Positions 11,548-16,630 of a stretch of 16,630 nucleotides of DNA are shown here, piece after piece. Origin of the DNA: Candidatus Equimonas enterica (GTDB lineage Bacteria > Bacteroidota > Bacteroidia > Bacteroidales > Bacteroidaceae). The DNA lies in the NCBI GenBank assembly GCA_018066225.1, contig JAGHRU010000066.1, positions 1 to 16,630 on the forward strand. Direction: 5' to 3'. A program made the position numbers and the translations under genes. The notes under the pieces are model-generated. The model had not been told where the DNA came from, made no database searches, and saw only the letters and a program-made list of their open reading frames with translations. Every line of letters begins with the position of its first letter. The first letter of the stretch is position 1.

Positions 11548-14193
11548 ATGGCAAACCTTCATCTCCTCACCGACAACAGCCCCGAAGTCCTTGCTGGGCG
11601 CGGCCAAAACATCATCCCACCACCTGCGAAAGAGCCGCTATGGCGCGGTTTTCTGCGCAAGTTCGCCGACCCGCTCATCATCGTACTTGGCATCGTGTTT
11701 GTGCTCAGCGTAGGCGTCGCGCTCTACGAGATCTACTACACCCACTCCAAGGGCTTCGACACCCTCCTTGAGCCGCTCGGCGTGCTCTCGGCCATGCTGT
11801 TGGCCACGGGCGTAGGCTTCATCTTTGAGGTCAAGGCCGACCGCGAGTTTGACATTCTCAACCAGGTGAAAGACAGCCGCAAGGTGCGCTGTCTGCGTCG
11901 GCGCAGTACAGACGACACAGCAGGGCGCATCTGCGAGATAGCGCGGCAAGACGTGTGCGTCGGCGACATCGTCGTGCTCGAAGGCGGCGACGAAGTGCCT
12001 GCCGACGGACGGCTAATCAAAGCCCAAAACATGCACGTCGATGAGTCGGCCTTCACGGGTGAGCCACAAGCCGCCAAGGCAGCAACAGGCACTTTCGCGC
12101 CGCAGGAAGACGACGAAGCCGCCTACCCCAAAGACTTCCTACTGCGCGGCAGCACCATCATCGAGGGCAACGGCCTGATGGTCATCACCGCCGTCGGCAT
12201 GGCCACCGAGGAAGGCAAAGGCGCGAAAGCGGTGGAAGAAGGCAGCAGCGTGCAGACACCACTCAACCAGCAACTATCGAGGCTGGGACGCCTCATCAGC
12301 ATCGCCTCCTTCGTCATCGGCGGCCTCATCATCGTGGGACGTATGGCACTCTATTTCAGCGCCAACGGGCTGCCCGCCGACAACGCCAGCCTACTCGCCA
12401 CGACCGAAGCCATACTCGACAGCCTCATGATAGCCGTGACGCTCATCGTGGTGGCCGTACCCGAAGGCTTGCCGATGAGCATCACCGTAAGCCTTGCGCT
12501 GAGTATGCGCAAGATGCTGCGAGAGAACAATCTCGTACGCCGATTGCACGCCTGTGAGACCATGGGAGCCGCCACCGTCATCTGTACCGACAAAACGGGC
12601 ACGCTGACACAAAACAAGATGACCGTAGTGGCCGAAGAGTGGCATTGCCCCGACACGGTGCGCTGCAAGTCGATAGCCATCAACAGCACCGCCTCGCTCT
12701 CTCTCGAAGCAGGCGAAGGGGCCATGAAGGTCATCGGCAACCCCACAGAAGGCGCATTGCTGCGTCGGCTTCACGAGGCAGGCTGCGACTACCGTCCACT
12801 GCGCATCAAGAGCCACGTCACGGAGCAAGTGCCGTTTAGCACCGCGCTGAAAGATATGAGCACGACGACCGAGGAACAGGCCGAAGGACAGCCCATGCTG
12901 CGCACCACCTACCTCAAAGGCGCACCCGAGATGGTACTCGCACAGTGCGAGAGCCTCGGCGGCTTCGCCTCCCGAGAGGCCGTGCTATCGACCCTGCGAG
13001 GGTATCAGCAGCAAGCCATGCGCACCCTGGCCTTCGCCGTACGCACCGAGGGCGCGACGCAAAGCCCGATGACGCTCATCGGCATCGTAGGCATCGCAGA
13101 CCCGCTGCGCGAAGACGTGAAAGCGGCCATCGACATCTGCACCAATCACGCTGGGGTGCGCGTCATCATCGTCACGGGCGACACGGCGCTCACTGCCGCC
13201 GAGATAGGCCGACAACTCGGGCTGGACATGAGCCACGAGGCGGCTTGCATCACGGGCGCAGACTTTGCTGCGCTCAGCGACGAGGCCGCTCTCGCCATGC
13301 TGCGCGCCAAGAGGCTGAAAGTGATGTCGCGGGCACGTCCTACGGACAAGGCACGCCTTGTGGAACTCCTGCAACGCCTCGACGAAGTGGTGGCCGTCAC
13401 CGGCGACGGCACCAACGATGCCCCGGCACTGGCCAAGGCACAGGTGGGACTCTCCATGGGCGACGGCACAGCACGCGCCAAGGAAGCCTCGGACATCACC
13501 ATCATCGACAACAGTTTCTCCTCCATCAACAGCGCCATACTCTGGGGGCGTTCACTCTACCAGAACATCCGACGCTTCATCGTCTTTCAGGTGACGGTCA
13601 ATGTCTGCGCCTGCCTCATTGTGCTGCTCGGCGCGTTTCTCGACCTGGAATCGCCGCTGACAGTGACGCAGATGCTTTGGGTCAATCTCATCATGGACAC
13701 CTTTGCCGCTATGGCGCTCTCCTCACTCCCTGCCGACCCCAAGGTGATGGAAGAGAAACCACGCAGCCCCCGCGCTCACATCGTGGACCGCGTCATGATA
13801 AGTTACATCCTACTGACGGCCGTACCGCTCTTCTTGGGTCTGGGACTGCTCTGGCAGATGGGCTTCCACCACTGCTTCTTCACGGTGTTCGTCATGCTGC
13901 AATTCTGGAACCTCTTCAACGTGCGCTACTACGCCACAGACCGCACACTGTGGGGCGACCTCGGCCGCATCCTGCGCCGCGAAGCCACCTTCACCACCTG
14001 CTTTGGCAAAGGCTTCATCAGCATAGCGGGCATCATCCTCTTGGGGCAGGTGCTCATCGTGCACGGCGCAGGGCAGATGTTTCAGACCACGCCACTGACC
14101 CTGCACGAATGGCTGGTCATCATCGCAGGCACAGCCGCCGTGCTGCTACTCCCCATCGCGCTGCGACGCATACCGATGTTCCGCTTCCGTTGA
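11548..14193 (+). CDS. Calcium-translocating P-type ATPase, PMCA type (P2B)
   Basis: This is an 881-residue inner-membrane pump expected to export Ca2+ with ATP hydrolysis. Visible in order: two N-terminal membrane segments (about 43-60 and 75-93), the actuator loop with FTGEP (169-173), membrane segments at about 250-268 and 290-305 with the ion-site motif PEGLP (305-309), the phosphorylation motif ICTDKTGTLT with D348, the nucleotide-binding LKGAPE (456-461), and TGDGTNDAPAL (618-628). Several C-terminal membrane spans follow, including LWVNLIMDTFAA (710-721). N713 and D717 there, with E306, match the single calcium site of PMCA-like pumps. The motif spacing argues against copper or potassium pumps; a Mn2+ or other cation role is not excluded. 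An in-frame ATG at 11431 would add 39 residues of non-family sequence across the promoter, so I reject it. It converges with the exported-protein gene on a shared terminator. Confidence 0.94.
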   Translation: MANLHLLTDNSPEVLAGRGQNIIPPPAKEPLWRGFLRKFADPLIIVLGIVFVLSVGVALYEIYYTHSKGFDTLLEPLGVLSAMLLATGVGFIFEVKADREFDILNQVKDSRKVRCLRRRSTDDTAGRICEIARQDVCVGDIVVLEGGDEVPADGRLIKAQNMHVDESAFTGEPQAAKAATGTFAPQEDDEAAYPKDFLLRGSTIIEGNGLMVITAVGMATEEGKGAKAVEEGSSVQTPLNQQLSRLGRLISIASFVIGGLIIVGRMALYFSANGLPADNASLLATTEAILDSLMIAVTLIVVAVPEGLPMSITVSLALSMRKMLRENNLVRRLHACETMGAATVICTDKTGTLTQNKMTVVAEEWHCPDTVRCKSIAINSTASLSLEAGEGAMKVIGNPTEGALLRRLHEAGCDYRPLRIKSHVTEQVPFSTALKDMSTTTEEQAEGQPMLRTTYLKGAPEMVLAQCESLGGFASREAVLSTLRGYQQQAMRTLAFAVRTEGATQSPMTLIGIVGIADPLREDVKAAIDICTNHAGVRVIIVTGDTALTAAEIGRQLGLDMSHEAACITGADFAALSDEAALAMLRAKRLKVMSRARPTDKARLVELLQRLDEVVAVTGDGTNDAPALAKAQVGLSMGDGTARAKEASDITIIDNSFSSINSAILWGRSLYQNIRRFIVFQVTVNVCACLIVLLGAFLDLESPLTVTQMLWVNLIMDTFAAMALSSLPADPKVMEEKPRSPRAHIVDRVMISYILLTAVPLFLGLGLLWQMGFHHCFFTVFVMLQFWNLFNVRYYATDRTLWGDLGRILRREATFTTCFGKGFISIAGIILLGQVLIVHGAGQMFQTTPLTLHEWLVIIAGTAAVLLLPIALRRIPMFRFR

Positions 14194-14212
14194 GTCCTGA
14201 CGAGGGCAAAGC

Positions 14213-14263
14213 AAAAACGACGGCTCCCCGAGAGGTTTTCACCACTCGGGGAGCCGCTGTTTT
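14213..14263. terminator. Bidirectional terminator between convergent genes
   Basis: CGGCTCCCCGAG (14221-14232) pairs perfectly with CTCGGGGAGCCG (14245-14256), and GGT/ACC inside tightens the loop. On the plus strand TTTT follows at 14260-14263, serving the ATPase gene. On the minus strand five T follow (complement of A 14213-14217), serving the exported-protein gene that ends at 14284. Confidence 0.85.
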
Positions 14264-14283
14264 ATATCGGGGTAAGCGGCGGG

Positions 14284-16630
14284 TTAGCGCACCACCTTCT
14301 TACCACCCTTGACATAGACACCGTGCATAGCATCCTTGCTGATGCGACGGCCCTGGAGGTCGTAGGTCGAAATGGGCTGGGCACTGCGCTCTGCGGTACC
14401 GATGCCTTCGCTCGTGCCACGCTTCTCTTGCTTGATGTTGAACGCCTGAACGACACCCTTGCCCATGAGGAAGAGGGTGACTTCGTTGGTGGCTTCACCT
14501 TCGGGCACAGAGTAGGCCGTCACGCGCAGTTGCGCCTTGTCGTACTGGCCTGTGGCCTCGGCCTTAATCCAGGCAGGCAGGCTGCCGTCGGCGGTGTTGG
14601 CCACGATGTCGAGCGTGCTGGCGTCATAGTAACTGTTGAGCGCGAAGGTACGCGTTTCCATATCACGGGTGGCCTCGAAGGTGTTGTCGCCATCGTAAGG
14701 TGCACTCTCGTCACCCTGAATGAAGAGCCACGGGTATTCAGCGTCCAGATAGAAGCAGAACGAGTTGTTGCAAGGCTCCTTCTCAAGCGTCTCCCATACG
14801 CTCAGCGGCTGGAGGAAGGGCAGTTCCTTGTCGTTCATATCCACGGCACAGAGCTCAAACCAACCCCAGCAGTTGCCTGCGGGATCGTCATACGCGGTCT
14901 GATAGGGCTGATAGTACTCCACCAGAGGATTGTGGAAGCCGCTCATCTTGACGATATAGCGTTGGCCCGCGGGTATCACAAGCGGCTCGTCAAACGTAAA
15001 GGGCGTGATGAGATCATCGTAATAGTCGCCCCAGGCCAGCGTCGTGAAGTCCTTACCAAGGCACTTCGCCACGGCCAGAGGCTCATCAGTGAGTTCTTCG
15101 GTGTCGGCATCGATACCATAAACCTCTGCCACGAACTGCACATGGCTATCCACACGGCCGTAGCCCTTGACCCAAAGACCGTTGATGACCAGCGGCGCTT
15201 TCGGTGCAGGGAAGACGTTGCACACGGCGTTGAGATAGCCCAAAGGCAGACTCTCGATGTCCATTTGCTTGCGCAACTGCTCCGTCCAGTAGTCGTCCGT
15301 CTCTTCGCTGTAACCAGTCAGCGGCAGCGCATCCTGTCCCATGTTGAGCAGCTGGTTGCCATCGTTGATTGAGGCAGTGCCGGCGCCGAAATTGCACAGA
15401 CGGTTATCAACATAATAGACGGGCGCACCACCTGCTTGCATATAGGTGTTGAGACCTGTGAAGGATTGGGAGTTGTAACCATCGGCGTAAGCAGTGAGCG
15501 TCGGGAAATAGTAGTAACTGCGCGTCATGCCCTTGCCCTCGGCGTTATACTCGAAGGGAACATAGGTGATGGCGAAGTCGGTCGTTTCGTAGTAGTCAGC
15601 GTAACTCGTACCAGGGATGATGGACATCCACTCATAGCGCACCGGGGTTTCGGTCTGGGGGTCGGAAGTGTTGGTATAAGTCAATTCAGCAAACACGGGT
15701 TGCAGTTCTATGGCACTGCCCAACACGTAACTGTCGTCACGACGCATACCAAAGTGGAGCGTACCTTCGGGGTCATTGTAGCTCACGCGGTTCATCTCAG
15801 GAAGTGGCGGCTGGGCAACCGTGACGAGGTCCACGAGGATACCCTGACCCTTCTTACCCACATACTGGAAAGCAAAGCGCACGCTCTGACCGACATAGGC
15901 TGCCAAATCGTGAGATGCAGGCTTCCAAGTCTCGTCAGCGTTGGAGAGCTCCTTCAATGCATCGAGCGACATGCCCATGAAAGGCTTGGCGTGGTCGATG
16001 AGTTCTTGCCACGTGCCACCGCCATCGGTAGATATCAAGACTTTGAGCGTAGCCGTCACAGTCTGCTCGCCGTTCACGAAGTCAGTGTGCGAATCGTTGA
16101 TGGCGAAGAAGTACATGGGATCGGCATGGTAGTAGTAGTTGAAGTAGTCACCTGCCTGCGGCGTAATGCTCGGCGTGATGAGCCACTCGTCTTGGTCGTC
16201 CGTATTGTTGGGGTAAAGACCCGCAGCATATTGGTCGCTGCACGCAGGGATGTAGAACTCGAAGTTCGTCATGAAGTTATCGCTCGTAATACCCATGTGC
16301 CACTTCTGGTTGTCGGCGATACCTTTCTCTGCGCTCTTGCGCTCCCAGCCTTCGGGCAGATAGGTGTATTGCTCTTCCTCGGGAGCAAAGCGAGCGTACT
16401 CGAAGTCCTCCATGAAGGTAAATTCGGAGGGGACATAGGCTTTGACCGTTGCCGTGGGCATTTTGGGCGAAACGCGTTGCTTGCCCGTGGGCATCTCCAT
16501 GGGAATGAGTTTGCCCGTGAGGTCTCTGTTCTGATGGAGCTGTACCTGCTTTGCGGCAACAGGCTCTAACCTTTGCGTCGGTGGGGTGACGACCTCATCA
16601 ACTCGCTGAGCAAAGGTCGTGCTGGTGGCC
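14284..16630 (-). CDS. Large exported choice-of-anchor J (cleaved adhesin) domain protein, N-terminus off the right edge
   Basis: The minus-strand frame stays open to the window edge: 781 residues are visible. The ATG at 16500 is internal, because 43 further in-frame codons precede it and encode ATSTTFAQRVDEVV, which looks like the end of a signal peptide cut near FAQ. So only the first part of the signal peptide is missing. After a Pro/Thr/Lys-rich linker comes a choice-of-anchor J / cleaved-adhesin type jelly roll, from about FMEDFEYARFAP to the segment before PPLPEMNRV, with the typical PEGWER, DEWLITPSI and STDGGGTW elements. A long middle region, rich in Tyr and Asp, is unrecognised. The C-terminus, ISTYDLQGRRISKDA then GVYVKGGKKVVR, resembles tails common on secreted Prevotella proteins and related to type IX sorting domains. 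Surface location is inferred. No protease motif is recognised. Confidence 0.88.
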   Translation of the reverse strand, partial: ATSTTFAQRVDEVVTPPTQRLEPVAAKQVQLHQNRDLTGKLIPMEMPTGKQRVSPKMPTATVKAYVPSEFTFMEDFEYARFAPEEEQYTYLPEGWERKSAEKGIADNQKWHMGITSDNFMTNFEFYIPACSDQYAAGLYPNNTDDQDEWLITPSITPQAGDYFNYYYHADPMYFFAINDSHTDFVNGEQTVTATLKVLISTDGGGTWQELIDHAKPFMGMSLDALKELSNADETWKPASHDLAAYVGQSVRFAFQYVGKKGQGILVDLVTVAQPPLPEMNRVSYNDPEGTLHFGMRRDDSYVLGSAIELQPVFAELTYTNTSDPQTETPVRYEWMSIIPGTSYADYYETTDFAITYVPFEYNAEGKGMTRSYYYFPTLTAYADGYNSQSFTGLNTYMQAGGAPVYYVDNRLCNFGAGTASINDGNQLLNMGQDALPLTGYSEETDDYWTEQLRKQMDIESLPLGYLNAVCNVFPAPKAPLVINGLWVKGYGRVDSHVQFVAEVYGIDADTEELTDEPLAVAKCLGKDFTTLAWGDYYDDLITPFTFDEPLVIPAGQRYIVKMSGFHNPLVEYYQPYQTAYDDPAGNCWGWFELCAVDMNDKELPFLQPLSVWETLEKEPCNNSFCFYLDAEYPWLFIQGDESAPYDGDNTFEATRDMETRTFALNSYYDASTLDIVANTADGSLPAWIKAEATGQYDKAQLRVTAYSVPEGEATNEVTLFLMGKGVVQAFNIKQEKRGTSEGIGTAERSAQPISTYDLQGRRISKDAMHGVYVKGGKKVVR

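Noticed and set aside
14199..14208. Decamer GACGAGGGCA found here and at 11368-11377, on both sides of the ATPase gene, as possible element ends
   Set aside because: A single 10-nt match in GC-rich DNA is expected by chance, and there is no transposase, inverted end or target duplication.
12945..14312. 455-codon plus-strand ORF inside the calcium ATPase gene
   Set aside because: It is a frame-shifted shadow of the ATPase with an Arg/His/Pro-rich translation; the ATPase frame is full of family motifs.
14323..16569. Two long plus-strand ORFs (349 and 377 codons) opposite the exported-protein gene
   Set aside because: They mirror the codon pattern of the minus-strand gene and have Val/His/Arg-rich translations with no recognisable domain.

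Overview
The window looks like chromosomal DNA from a GC-rich member of the Bacteroidales, most likely Prevotellaceae. Four things point there: promoter-like TAnnTTTG motifs of the Bacteroidetes type before most transcription units, start codons without clear Shine-Dalgarno sequences, a secreted protein ending in a 'DLQGRR...GVYVKGGKKVVR' tail of the kind common in Prevotella, and the gene families present. The family-level placement is inference. I see no insertion sequence, phage gene, tRNA, rRNA or CRISPR array. Most long antisense ORFs are by-products of the high GC content.

Left part (1-2326, minus strand): a tandem pair of small exported proteins of unknown function that are clearly paralogues (2298-1612 and 1607-963), then a THUMP-domain RNA methyltransferase of the RlmL type that runs off the left edge. 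Next comes a gene-free stretch of about 475 bp (2299-2773) holding a minus-strand terminator.

Middle left (2774-5846, minus strand): a compact operon of a family 2-like glycosyltransferase, an RsmF-type 16S rRNA m5C methyltransferase (4-nt ATGA overlap) and PrmA, the ribosomal protein L11 methyltransferase, which probably starts at TTG. Upstream of it lies a monocistronic FadL/OmpP1-type outer-membrane transporter (7563-5950) with its own promoter and terminator.

Middle right (7784-11337, plus strand): a divergently transcribed operon encoding a stand-alone HsdR-N-type nuclease-fold protein, the tRNA methylthiotransferase MtaB (ATGA overlap), a second family 2 glycosyltransferase and an RsmI-like tetrapyrrole-methylase-fold protein. 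It is followed by two unusual hairpins that share a repeated arm.

Right part (11548-16630): a PMCA-type calcium P-type ATPase on the plus strand and a large exported choice-of-anchor-J protein on the minus strand. The two converge on one bidirectional terminator. The minus-strand ORF stays open to the right edge, so its N-terminus lies outside the window.

Taken together, this is mostly core genome: five enzymes modify RNA or ribosomal protein (RlmL-like, RsmF-like, PrmA, MtaB, RsmI-like), two glycosyltransferases and one outer-membrane channel serve the envelope, and there is one ion pump. The least explained items are the secreted paralogue pair, the nuclease-like gene coupled to mtaB, and the twin hairpin before the ATPase. 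I found no convincing new multi-gene system.
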